Part shown: one piece after another, positions 17,093 through 25,569 of the stretch | How positions within the stretch are numbered: the stretch's first letter is position 1 | How the letters are laid out: every line of letters begins with the position of its first letter | Origin: Glaciimonas sp. CA11.2 | GTDB lineage: Bacteria; Pseudomonadota; Gammaproteobacteria; Burkholderiales; Burkholderiaceae_D | Direction of reading: 5' to 3' | Assembly (NCBI RefSeq): GCF_034314045.1 | Contig: NZ_JAVIWL010000001.1 | Coordinates: forward strand, 1-64,000 | DNA length: 64,000 nt | The notes under the pieces: generated by a model | Told to the model about the DNA's origin: nothing | Databases searched by the model: none | The model's input: only the letters and a program-made list of their open reading frames with translations | Program-made: the position numbers and the translations under genes

Positions 17093-18544
17093 ATGATGAA
17101 TGAATTAAGGCACATCAAAGTGGACATGAAGCGTATTGATCTTGGATTTTCGTCGTTGCAAAACGGTTATAAGGAGCACTTGTTCACGCCTATGGACGTG
17201 GTGCGCGAAGTATTTCGCCGCATTCGCGAACGCGGCAACGACCATGTATGGACCGAGCTTGTCAGTGAGCAGGCAGCGATCAGCGAAGCAGAACGCATGT
17301 TTGCCGACGTGCGTTTCGGCAAAGCGCCACCGCTATTCGGCATTCCATTTTCTGTAAAGGACAATCTGGATGTGGCTGGCATGCGCACCACTTGCGGTTG
17401 TGACGGATTTGATCGTTTTCCTGAGATAACGGCAACCAGCGTCTCGAAGGCAATAGCAGCAGGCGCCATCCTGATCGGCAAGAATACGCTTGATCAGTTT
17501 GCCACCGGATTGAACGGCACGCGGACGATGGGCGGCTACTGTCGCAACGTATTTGACGAGCGCTATATTCCGGGCGGTTCGAGTTCAGGTTCCGGTGTCG
17601 CGGTTGCGGCGGCCTTGGTGTCGTTTTCACTCGGGTCCGATACCGGTGGTTCAGGGAGGGTGCCTGCCGCGATGAATAATATTGTCGGCGTCAAGCCGAC
17701 TTTGGGCTTGGTCAGTAGTACAGGGCTAGTCTATAACAATCGCTTCTTCGATTGTGTGCCGGTGTTTGCCCGCACGGTTGAGGATGGATACGCAGTTTTG
17801 GAAACGATCCGCGGTTTCGATGAAACAGATGACTTCAGCCGCAGCGATGCCGATGCCTTTTCGCTGAAAGTCGAATTGTCCGACAACTTCAACTTTGCGA
17901 TACCCGATGCGAAGCAGCTGGAATTTTTCGGAGATTCTCACGCTGAGGCAGCGTTTGCAATGGCGATTGAAACAATGAAGATGATCGGTGGTCGGCCGGT
18001 CGAGATTGATTTCTCGCTATTCATCGAGGCTGCACACTTGCCCTTTGACAGCGGATTGTTGGCTGAACGTGCGGTAAGTTATGGAGACGTCGTGGCTGCA
18101 AGACCGGAAACGGTACATCCGGCAGTCGCCGCGATGATACGCACGGGTCTGGCGTACTCCGGTACCGAGACCGTGCGGGCCATCTACAAGATGAACAGCT
18201 TGCGCGGCAAGGCCAGAAAATTGTTCCAGGAATTCGATGTGCTGATGACGCCTACGGTTGGCCGCGCATACACTTGCATAGAGCTTGAGGCTGATCCGAT
18301 CGGGCTCAACAATAACATCGGCTATTACACCTACTCAGTCAGCCCGCTAGATCTTTGTGCGCTTGCGCTGCCAGCCAGCATACGGGATGACGGCATTCCG
18401 TTTGGTATTTCACTGTTGGCAACGGCGGGCAGAGATGGGGTCTTGCGCACCCTTGGCGAGCGGTTTCAAAGGCAGGTGGGTCTGAAGCCCGGCGTCGACC
18501 AGAAGAGCTGGCCGGTTGTCGGGATGGACAGGCAGGCCCGATGA
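17093..18544 (+). CDS. Amidase-signature hydrolase, allophanate-hydrolase-like
   Basis: 483 residues. The amidase-signature Ser-cisSer-Lys triad is visible: FSVKDN (Lys89), GGSSSGSG (161-168) and GSDTGGSGR (181-189, nucleophile Ser187). The segment TTCGCDGF, PGGSSSGSGVAVAAALVSFSLGSDTGGSGRVPA and GLVYNNRFFDCVPVFARTVEDG most resemble the amidase domain of allophanate hydrolases (AtzF/DUR1 type), but the C-terminal allophanate domain is absent. It cleaves an amide in the cytoplasm, probably after the M20 enzyme. The start could be either of the two first ATGs. It overlaps the next gene by 4 nt (ATGA). Confidence 0.85.
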   Translation: MMNELRHIKVDMKRIDLGFSSLQNGYKEHLFTPMDVVREVFRRIRERGNDHVWTELVSEQAAISEAERMFADVRFGKAPPLFGIPFSVKDNLDVAGMRTTCGCDGFDRFPEITATSVSKAIAAGAILIGKNTLDQFATGLNGTRTMGGYCRNVFDERYIPGGSSSGSGVAVAAALVSFSLGSDTGGSGRVPAAMNNIVGVKPTLGLVSSTGLVYNNRFFDCVPVFARTVEDGYAVLETIRGFDETDDFSRSDADAFSLKVELSDNFNFAIPDAKQLEFFGDSHAEAAFAMAIETMKMIGGRPVEIDFSLFIEAAHLPFDSGLLAERAVSYGDVVAARPETVHPAVAAMIRTGLAYSGTETVRAIYKMNSLRGKARKLFQEFDVLMTPTVGRAYTCIELEADPIGLNNNIGYYTYSVSPLDLCALALPASIRDDGIPFGISLLATAGRDGVLRTLGERFQRQVGLKPGVDQKSWPVVGMDRQAR

Positions 18545-19317
18545 ATGCGTTTTTCTTTGTGGCAAACCTGGGACAATTTTCTTACTGTTTGGTAGTTCTG
18601 GCGATCGCAGGCTTCGCCCAGGGTACGTTCGGTCTTGGATTTGCCATGATTGCGACACCGTTGCTGGCGCTGACGCTTGATTATCGCGGTGCGGTTTTTC
18701 TGGCAGCGGTTCCGCTGTTGTTCGTTGCGGTTTCATATCTGATCGTGCAGTGGCGGCAGGTCATATCAGAGCCGCTTACAAGAGGCATTACCCCGGGCCT
18801 GATATGTGGAAGTGTTCTAGGGGTATGGGTTCAAACCTCGCTTCCCCAGTACGCTGCCCTCGCATTGCTGGCGATATTGCTGGCAGGAAGTGCTGCGCTT
18901 CCGACCATTTTGCAACGTTCGCTGGCGCTGCGGCGAAAGAGCGCCAACACGTCACCAATGCTGTTCGGTGCCTTCGCAGGTTTGACCGATACGGCACTGA
19001 ACGTAGGCGCTCCCTTTATTGTTCTCTATGGCGGGTTGAATAAGCTCAATCGCTTGCAGCAACTGCTGGCATTGAATTTGTGTTTCGCAATTGGAAAAAC
19101 AATCCAGGTGACGTTGACCACTGCCGCAACGCCGATGCCGATCACAATCGCGTACCTGAGTTGGGGGATATTGGCTTCACTTGTCGCCTATCTTGCGGGC
19201 GCACGGATGGCGGGGCGATTTTCTGAAGCCGGATTCAGATGCGCCCTTAATTTGTTTCTGTACGTGATGGCATGTGTCATTGGATATAGAGCGATAGCAC
19301 AAGCGATCATCCACTAA
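18541..19317 (+). CDS. TauE/SafE-family membrane transporter
   Basis: 258 residues with about eight membrane segments. The repeated FAQGTFGLGFAMIATPLLAL and AGLTDTALNVGAPFIVLYGGL motifs are typical of TauE/SafE proteins, implicated in export of sulfite or sulfonates or in uptake of organic anions. Translationally coupled to the amidase gene (ATGA overlap). It is the last gene of the cassette and suggests that a sulfonated product or acid leaves the cell, which is inference. Confidence 0.88.
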   Translation: MNAFFFVANLGQFSYCLVVLAIAGFAQGTFGLGFAMIATPLLALTLDYRGAVFLAAVPLLFVAVSYLIVQWRQVISEPLTRGITPGLICGSVLGVWVQTSLPQYAALALLAILLAGSAALPTILQRSLALRRKSANTSPMLFGAFAGLTDTALNVGAPFIVLYGGLNKLNRLQQLLALNLCFAIGKTIQVTLTTAATPMPITIAYLSWGILASLVAYLAGARMAGRFSEAGFRCALNLFLYVMACVIGYRAIAQAIIH

Positions 19318-19400
19318 TTGATGTCGAGGATAGCCAATAAGCCGTCGGCAAAATTATTCACAATAAATAATTATCAGCTATTCAAAAGTCGCCATTTTCA

Positions 19401-19988
19401 CTACTCATCACCCAAGACGGATTTGATGGCCGTCACAAAAAGACGGCGGAAACAATTTATTTCGAGCTCATTTTTGATACTGCCGTCCGTATTGATACGA
19501 AGCCCTTTTTGCGCAAGCCAGGTGCTGTCAATGCCCTTCTTGAGCGCTCGAAGCAGCCGAGGTGACAATGCCCTGCCGACGTCGATCGGGATGACGGCTG
19601 ACGTCTGGTGAGTAGCGACTGGCGGCGAAGTAGTTCGCCCGCCCAGTGAAGCCCCAACTTGGATGTTCTTAAATGCTGCGTGCAAGTTGTCATTTACCAC
19701 CTTGAGCCACTTACCTTCCTCCAGCGCCATGCGCAATGTCGCCCGAATACCCGGATCGGTAATCATATCCAGAGCTTGCTCCACATTGGACTTTGTTTTT
19801 GCCACATAACGCGTCGAGCCACTTGCTGCATTGGCATATGCCGTGATGATTTCCCGAAAGTGGACGCCCTGAGCATTGCGGAGACTTTGCGTCTTTGGGC
19901 CGCCAATCACTTCAAGGCGCCGCTCAACCTCTGCCATAAGACGCGGGTACGTAGCTGCTGTAATGCGCTGAGGTTTGATCCTGCGCAT
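19401..19988 (-). CDS. Hypothetical basic protein
   Basis: 195 residues, basic and mostly helical, not recognised. N-terminal RRIKPQRITAATYPRLMAEVERRLEVIGG, central LDMITDPGIRATLRMALEEGKW, and C-terminal NCFRRLFVTAIKSVLGDE. There is no signal peptide or membrane segment. It is convergent with the cassette and located between the cassette and IS30/NhaA debris, so it is probably island cargo or a remnant. Confidence 0.45.
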   Translation of the reverse strand: MRRIKPQRITAATYPRLMAEVERRLEVIGGPKTQSLRNAQGVHFREIITAYANAASGSTRYVAKTKSNVEQALDMITDPGIRATLRMALEEGKWLKVVNDNLHAAFKNIQVGASLGGRTTSPPVATHQTSAVIPIDVGRALSPRLLRALKKGIDSTWLAQKGLRINTDGSIKNELEINCFRRLFVTAIKSVLGDE

Positions 19989-20084
19989 ATTGACTCACTC
20001 CACTGGCTTTGGTGACCTAGGCAGAACAACTCCAACTTTCCAACTCCACGGACAATGCAAAATCCACGAACAGATCGATTCTGC

Positions 20085-20395
20085 TGACCTTGGGCGGACT
20101 GACGTCACCACCATTACGATTGATCTCACGGCTAATAGTCGACGGTGCTCTCCCAAGAGAACGTGTCATCGAGCGGCGCGTTTCTCCTGCTACTAATGCT
20201 CGTGATATTTCTTCGCGTTCAGCCAGACTCAGCGCCAGCCTGGATCGACTGCGTATTGCCGGACTTCTTCCGCCCGTCGGTGCCAGTACATTAATTACGG
20301 ACGAATGGTTTCGTTTAAATAGCTCACCAATACTCTGGAGTAGTGTAACCTTCCAGACAGCGCTTCCACATCAATTCTTTTTGACTTTCTGAATA
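20085..20395 (-). pseudogene. IS30-family transposase N-terminal remnant, frameshifted
   Basis: Reading the minus strand gives SESQKELMWKRCLEG, then after a one-base frame change VTLLQSIGELFKRNHSS, VINVLAPTGGRSP, RSRLALSLAEREEISRALVAG and LGRAPSTISREINRNGG. This is the N-terminal HTH region of IS30 transposases (LxLxEREEISR...RAPSTxSREIxRNGG). The catalytic domain is missing. Confidence 0.85.
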
Positions 20396-20559
20396 ACAGA
20401 TTCGCGGTCTTTGCTTCATTTGCAACTTCTAAAGTGTTGTATCGACCGGTTGAATCCGCCGCCAAAAGCGGACATCTACCCCACGTCAAGGTTGCTGTTC
20501 GAAATCCACGATTTCGACATCGTGATCTGGAACAAGTGGTTTCCCGAATGCTTAGCGCC

Positions 20560-20910
20560 AAAGTTAGCCTGCAACACCTGCTGTCAGCGACGCGAGGGAG
20601 ATTGCCATCTTTAATGAAGTGACAAGTTCTGGTTGTCCGACGAACGCAAGGTTCGTAAGGAAGACAGGCATCGTAAATCCAATCCCACCGAGCAGACCCG
20701 CTCCGAAAATATGATGCCAACTCCCATCTAGCGGCAATTTTCAAATACCCAGAGCAAAGGCTGTGAAGCACATCAAGGTAATGCCTTATCACTTGACTAT
20801 TAATAGTCCCGCAGCGATGCCGATGCTATTTATCGGAGCAAGCTCTGACCCGCCTGCCGATGCTAACCAATAGCCGCATCGGGGAATTGCTGCCGCACCA
20901 CTGGATATCG
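20560..20910 (-). pseudogene. nhaA: NhaA Na+/H+ antiporter C-terminal remnant
   Basis: The minus strand reads IGIAAGLLIVK, stop, stop, GITLMCFTAFALGI, stop, KLPLDGSWHHIFGAGLLGG, IGFTMPVFLTNLAF, ELVTSLKMAISLASLTAGVAG, stop, LWR, stop, AFGKPLV. These follow the order of the last membrane segments of NhaA. At least five in-frame stops show it is dead. The N-terminal half, with the antiport Asp pair, is missing. Confidence 0.8.
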
Positions 20911-20928
20911 GCCGACTATTCTTTGCCA

Positions 20929-21159
20929 TCATGGCCAGGTCAAGTCCAAACCAAGCATCCTGCTAAGGACGAAGGTGACGAAGCCCAGGCCAAGGAGCGA
21001 TAGCACGAAGACTGCGGCTACCTTGCCGCCCGCACGTAGCACTGCGGGTATGTCCCTCTCCTTCGTCCCTTGATCGTAATGCCACTTGATGGCGAAGAAC
21101 ATGCCCGCGCCCAACACGAGAACCTTGAACGCAACTAAGACTATAGGGATCCAATCCAT
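20929..21159 (-). CDS. Small inner-membrane protein of unknown function
   Basis: 76 residues from the Met at 21159 (the frame runs to 21192). Two membrane segments: WIPIVLVAFKVLVLGAGMFFAI and AAVFVLSLLGLGFVTFVLSRML, with a charged loop HYDQGTKERDI between them. It looks coding by composition but no family is recognised. It is next to the NhaA remnant and may have moved with it. Confidence 0.5.
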   Translation of the reverse strand: MDWIPIVLVAFKVLVLGAGMFFAIKWHYDQGTKERDIPAVLRAGGKVAAVFVLSLLGLGFVTFVLSRMLGLDLTWP

Positions 21160-21237
21160 GATTTTCAGTATTTCCAGGCTATTACTTGACACTATCTATC
21201 GTGAGGAGTACTACCTCAAAACGCTGCTTCCGCAGCT

Positions 21238-21408
21238 TCATTTTTGGGCAAAGGGAAAGTCATGACGAACGAGGTCAAAACCAAGTCCCGTTATGTGTAT
21301 GGCGTAGGTGCAGACGCGCTTTATCAGACCAATATCGTCGAGTGCCATCACGCGTTCCAGATCAGCCGGTAGGGCAAAGCTCCCAAGCATCCTGTTTGAA
21401 TCTTTCAT
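21238..21408 (-). CDS. Short ORF, doubtful
   Basis: 56 codons starting MKDSNRMLGSFALPADLERV and ending FPFAQK. AAAGG lies about 8 nt upstream of the ATG, which is why it is listed. Composition is protein-like, but there is no recognised family and the surroundings are decayed, so it may be a fragment. Confidence 0.25.
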   Translation of the reverse strand: MKDSNRMLGSFALPADLERVMALDDIGLIKRVCTYAIHITGLGFDLVRHDFPFAQK

Positions 21409-21562
21409 ACCATCTACCTTTCAAATAACAATGGCATCCAGCGGGGTGATTTGCCGAATGCAGATGAGTGAGGAGAAAACGTCAGCGACTGCCATGCAAG
21501 GATGGTCTTACTACCATTCTAAGGTATTCTACTTGAAAGTAATTTCCATACATTGAGACAAA

Positions 21563-21961
21563 ATGTCCCAGTTGATAACCATGCAAGATGAAAATTTGCC
21601 AATCTTGTTGCCGCGATTGGCCGTGCGGCGTTCACATTTTTTGCACATTGCGGATGCGTTGAAGGCTGCGGTGGTAAACAGATCGCTGAAACCGGGCGAC
21701 CGTCCAGCTCCGCAGCGCTTGTTGGCAGCACAGCTGGACATCTACCTGACGACGATTACGCCCGCATACGAAGCCAGATGCCGCAACTTGTTGAAGGGCC
21801 GCGGCGCTCGAGGCACTTATGTCGCCGCGCCGAAAGTCGAATTGACCTCGAACCTCGACCTGAGCATGAATAGCCGTGTAGCACAACGTCGGCTATCGGT
21901 CGTTTCTGGACGAAGTTTCATAAATAGAATGACAGGTTCAAGTCGTAACTACCTTATATAA
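21563..21961 (+). pseudogene. MocR/PdxR-type GntR regulator, N-terminal remnant
   Basis: Residues 28-95 (IADALKAAVVNRSLKPGDRPAPQRLLAAQLDIYLTTITPAYEA, then NLLKGRGARGTYVAAPKVE) are the winged helix of GntR regulators fused to an aminotransferase domain. Several conserved positions are altered and the aminotransferase domain is absent; the frame ends after unrelated codons. No ribosome-binding site is visible. Confidence 0.7.
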
Positions 21962-22079
21962 ACATCACTATTTCCAGAAGATATTTTTAAAAAAATTGTC
22001 TAAGTAAAGGTCGAACTCCCATTGATTACGGGGCTAATAATAAAATCAAAAATGCATTTTTATTGGACAGCGATCACCC

Positions 22080-22122
22080 GTTAATCCGCAGGTCCCCGAT
22101 GCGAGTACAGGTCGGGGAGCCA
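22080..22122 (+). repeat. tRNA-Asn 3' fragment, attachment-site copy 2
   Basis: 43 nt matching 7948-7990 with four differences, all in the T arm. The acceptor end GTCGGGGAGCCA and the following GAA are conserved. The upstream bases do not complete a tRNA. It bounds the island 7991-22122 on the right and is again followed by an intrinsic terminator. Confidence 0.8.
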
Positions 22123-22136
22123 GAACATTAGTAGCA

Positions 22137-22177
22137 GAAAAAAAGAGTTACCAGCTTAGGCTGGTAACTCTTTTTTT
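22137..22177 (+). terminator. Intrinsic terminator after the second tRNA fragment
   Basis: GAGTTACCAGC and GCTGGTAACTC form an 11-bp stem with a four-base loop, flanked by A runs on the left and seven T on the right, so it could work on both strands. Confidence 0.85.
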
Positions 22178-22289
22178 CGTGCGTACTCCGCAATTAGCGC
22201 ATTGCACGACAATGCCTACGGTGCCATCCCGCATAAGTTCGTGCGACAAAATAATGGTTCTGGAAGCGGGAATATCTTTAGAGCGTGCG

Positions 22290-22427
22290 CTGTTCCCGCT
22301 ACTGGTTTTGGTGGACCGACTCGGCGTCATCGGCGTCGTTGATCTGCCCGCTCGTATGGGACGCAACTACACCACGGTCAGCCGAAAGGTTGCGAAGCGG
22401 GAAAGTCTCGATAAGTTAAGTTGCTGA
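22290..22427 (+). pseudogene. MarR-family regulator remnant
   Basis: The frame reads LLVLVDRLGVIGVVDLPARM then GRNYTTVSRKVAKRESL, the winged-helix core of MarR regulators (LxxLDRxGxxxVxxLAxxxGRxYTTVSRxVAKLExLG). Both ends are missing and the frame stops at 22427, overlapping the end of the next gene on the other strand. Confidence 0.6.
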
Positions 22428-23186
22428 ATGCGTAGTAAGGAACCGTTGTAAAGCCGTATTAAAAGGGGCACCGGTCCTTTGTGGCATGTGCCCTCCTCCC
22501 GAGATAATAAGACGCTCCCCGCCCAATCTCTGAGCGAGACGATCGGTAATGGCTTCGTACGCGGCACTGTGACCACCGGAAATATGAAGCATTGGAAACA
22601 GGGCTTTTTTCAAAAGAAGCTCAGGGACGATAGCCTCGGCAGGAAAGCGAAAATTCTTTAAGTGACTGGCAAATACTTTTAGCGGCGGCGGCAAGGGATC
22701 GGGTAATAGTTGATTTGGTTGAATGATGCGAAAAAGAGACCGCAGCGCGTTCTCATCGTCATCAGGCAGATGGGCTGCGAGACCTAAAACCGCATAATGG
22801 AAAGCCGTTACATCAGGATGATCGATGGCGATGCTACTAGTGCCGGACTCAATGATGGTCAAAGAGGCGATCTTTGCAGGATGTTTAACCACTGCTAACA
22901 TGGCAACTGCGGCACCATATGAGTGCGCCACAATATGATCACCCTCCTCAATAAGTTCTGCGATATAAATGCTGTCACGCTCGAAATCCTCGCTGCCGAG
23001 CCAGGGACTTCCACCATACCCAGGACGCGCTGGCATAACCAGACGCCAGTTGTCTGACATAGGCCATTGCGCCTCCCAAGCCATTGCTCCACCGGCTCCA
23101 CCGCCGTGAACAAAAATGATGCGGGGACCTTTGCCGCGCTCTTCTACGATCATTCCTCCTGGACCCACATATCGCATTTCATCCAT
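22416..23186 (-). CDS. Alpha/beta-hydrolase
   Basis: 256 residues. The oxyanion loop HGGG (27-30), nucleophile elbow AHSYGAA (Ser89) and C-terminal His in SGGGHMPQ (about 233) are visible; the acid residue is not assigned. No signal peptide. The start at 23186 has AGAGGAA upstream. It is downstream of the amidohydrolase gene on the same strand, 179 nt away, and could hydrolyse an ester or a ring-cleavage product in the same catabolic route. The substrate is unknown. Confidence 0.85.
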   Translation of the reverse strand: MDEMRYVGPGGMIVEERGKGPRIIFVHGGGAGGAMAWEAQWPMSDNWRLVMPARPGYGGSPWLGSEDFERDSIYIAELIEEGDHIVAHSYGAAVAMLAVVKHPAKIASLTIIESGTSSIAIDHPDVTAFHYAVLGLAAHLPDDDENALRSLFRIIQPNQLLPDPLPPPLKVFASHLKNFRFPAEAIVPELLLKKALFPMLHISGGHSAAYEAITDRLAQRLGGERLIISGGGHMPQRTGAPFNTALQRFLTTHSAT

Positions 23187-23365
23187 TCTATATTCCTCTT
23201 ATTCACCAATTATGTTTTACATAAGCGTTGGAAAACGCCATCGATATAAGCGATTTAAATTACCTGTAATACTTAACCCGGAACCACCTCGCACCACATG
23301 TGAGCGTATTTTAAGTCTATGTAAAACGCATTGTAGTGAATATCCAGCCACTCGCTTGCGCACCT

Positions 23366-24445
23366 TTATATCGCCCGTAAACGTGGAAACAATGCCAAGG
23401 CATTTTTACGGGCGATGGCTTCATGCTCTACATTTTTTAAGCTGCTGAGAGTACGAAACGCTTCGACATTGGCATTAATGCCCTCCTCCGGCGTGAAAGG
23501 ATAATCGCTGCCGAAAAGTATATGCGTGAGCGACGTCAGGTGGCGCAGACCGTCGATCATGCTGTCTCTGGCCGATCCTGCAAGATCGTAATAAAGTGAA
23601 GCAAGTACCTTACGCACCTCTGCGGCACCACCAGCAGGTCGCTGCGCCAGAAACGGTAACGAAGAGAATGACGCTATTCTGTCTGCTACTGCAGTTAATG
23701 CGCCACCTGCATGTGGAATGATCATGCGAATATCCGGGTAACGCGTAAGCGTGCCAGCAAATATCAGATCGGTAACGGTGCGCGCCGTATCCATCGGAAA
23801 TTCCAAAATCGGTGCTGGCCTTCCTAATCCCACTGCCTCAAAGCACGCTGGCGAGGTGGGATGCAAGAATAACGTTGCCTTGCGCCGATTGAGTTCAGAG
23901 AAAATAGGATCAAGGCGCTGGTCGCCGAGATAAATCCCATGGACATTGGTTTCCATGACAACGCCGTCGAGGCGCAAATGGTCAAGTGCATAAGCAATTT
24001 CTGCAAGAGATGACTGAATATCAGGAAGAGGTAATGTCCCAAAGACGCCAAAACGTTGTGGATTACGTTGTGTCAGATCCGCCGCAAATACGTTCACCTC
24101 GCGCGCCAGCCTTTGCCGCGCTGGCGCATCGTTAAGAAACCCCACACTTGGCGATGATATCGATAATATTGACGTGTCAATATTATGTTTATCCATATGC
24201 GCAATCGCCCCCGCTTCGGACCAGGATGGCACCGGAAATCCGCCATCAAGTGTGATAAGACCGGCATCACTTAATGCATGCGCGTAACATGGAGGTAAGT
24301 AATGAGAGTGCACATCGATTAACCCACACTCGCACCGCTCTGCACACCCCGATGCAAGACGCATGATCGCACCCTCGTTGGGCTTATCATTCGACCCTGC
24401 CGGCCCGTTTTTGTGAATATCAAGACCACTCTCCATGCTCTTCAT
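23366..24445 (-). CDS. Amidohydrolase-2 (ACMSD-type decarboxylase) family protein
   Basis: 359 residues. The TIM-barrel metal site begins with IDVHSHYLPP (His46, His48); FLHPTSP, IIPHAGGAL and LFGSDYPFTPEE (Asp314) supply the other ligands. These features are those of the ACMSD / gamma-resorcylate decarboxylase subgroup, which decarboxylates or hydrolyses aromatic and ring-cleavage acids. The first 40 residues before the barrel are Cys-rich and unusual (GCAERCECG). AAAGG lies upstream of the ATG. Divergent from the LysR gene at 24552. Confidence 0.88.
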   Translation of the reverse strand: MKSMESGLDIHKNGPAGSNDKPNEGAIMRLASGCAERCECGLIDVHSHYLPPCYAHALSDAGLITLDGGFPVPSWSEAGAIAHMDKHNIDTSILSISSPSVGFLNDAPARQRLAREVNVFAADLTQRNPQRFGVFGTLPLPDIQSSLAEIAYALDHLRLDGVVMETNVHGIYLGDQRLDPIFSELNRRKATLFLHPTSPACFEAVGLGRPAPILEFPMDTARTVTDLIFAGTLTRYPDIRMIIPHAGGALTAVADRIASFSSLPFLAQRPAGGAAEVRKVLASLYYDLAGSARDSMIDGLRHLTSLTHILFGSDYPFTPEEGINANVEAFRTLSSLKNVEHEAIARKNALALFPRLRAI

Positions 24446-24522
24446 ATTTTTTCCTTTATGCGGCTGCGTTCAGCTATGCCTAAATGGTAAGCCTCCATCC
24501 AATATAAATATATATAATTAAG

Positions 24523-24539
24523 TTCATACTAATCATGAA
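24523..24539. promoter_or_regulatory. Probable LysR-regulator box in the divergent promoter
   Basis: TTCAT-N7-ATGAA is a 17-nt dyad between the divergently transcribed amidohydrolase and LysR genes, just upstream of the LysR start. It has the size and symmetry expected for a LysR binding site. Assignment is by position. Confidence 0.45.
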
Positions 24540-24551
24540 TATGGCGCATAC

Positions 24552-25448
24552 ATGAACGTCCCTGATTTAAATTTCTTGTACGTTGTACAAGCGTTATTCG
24601 AAGAAAAGACAGTGTCTCGGGCTGCGGAGCGCTTGGGGTTAACCCAGCCCGCAGTCAGTCACGCCCTTGCGCGACTGCGAACTCTATTTCAGGATGATCT
24701 ATTTGTGCGAGCAGGATCGGTCATGGCACCGACACCAACTGGCGAACGCGTGGCTATGGGCGCCATACGGGTGCTCACACTAATCAAGCAAGACATCTGG
24801 GACGCACGCGCATTTGATCCGCTTACCACGACCCGAACCTTCTCTGTCTGCCTGAGTGATATGGGGATGATCGTCTTATTGCCACGTCTGCTCGGGGCAC
24901 TCCGGCAACATGCACCCGAGGCAACCTTAAAACCGATTCAAGTACCCTCTCTGGAATTGGCTTCGGTGCTGCAAGACGGTGCTATCGACTTAGCCATCGG
25001 CTATCTAGGGAAGATGGGAGACACTCTTTATCAACAAGCGTTATTTCGTCGGTCGTTAGTAGGTATTATCCGTAACCGCAGAAGAAGAAAAAAGGCAATT
25101 ACCTTAGAACAATTTATTAATAGCAAACATGTTTTAGCAGGAACGCTGGCGCTCACCAATCAACTACTCGCGGAAGAATTACGTCAGCATGGTGCCCGTC
25201 TGCTGATTGCGGTCGAAGTACCTTATTTACTCACCGTCCCCAGTATTGTTGCCACGTCCGATTTCATCGCGTGCGTGCCTAGTGAACTGGCCGAATTGTT
25301 TTCTCACATTGCCGATATCGAAGTGTTTGAGCTGCCAGTCGAATTACCGGATTTAACCGTGAAGCAGTTTTGGCACGCGCGCTTTCACGACGATATAGCG
25401 CACAAATGGTTTCGTAATCTGGTGGCCGATACCCTAGGCAACGAATAG
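24552..25448 (+). CDS. LysR-family transcriptional regulator (NodD/PcpR-like)
   Basis: 298 residues. The N-terminal HTH is clear (FLYVVQALFEEKTVSRAAERLGLTQPAVSHALARLRTLFQDDLFVR, residues 6-51). The effector domain follows, with LELASVLQDGAIDLAIGYLG. The pattern is that of NodD/PcpR-type regulators. Divergence from the amidohydrolase gene and proximity to the CoA ligase suggest it controls this catabolic group. Confidence 0.93.
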   Translation: MNVPDLNFLYVVQALFEEKTVSRAAERLGLTQPAVSHALARLRTLFQDDLFVRAGSVMAPTPTGERVAMGAIRVLTLIKQDIWDARAFDPLTTTRTFSVCLSDMGMIVLLPRLLGALRQHAPEATLKPIQVPSLELASVLQDGAIDLAIGYLGKMGDTLYQQALFRRSLVGIIRNRRRRKKAITLEQFINSKHVLAGTLALTNQLLAEELRQHGARLLIAVEVPYLLTVPSIVATSDFIACVPSELAELFSHIADIEVFELPVELPDLTVKQFWHARFHDDIAHKWFRNLVADTLGNE

Positions 25449-25569
25449 TCAAACAGGATCAATATTTACCCGAAGCACTGGCTTGCCCTGTTAAAAAAAT
25501 AGCAAATTGATCTATTGATCTATAAGATATCCCTACTCCGTGGGTTTTATTATAAAAAAAGGAAAAGAG

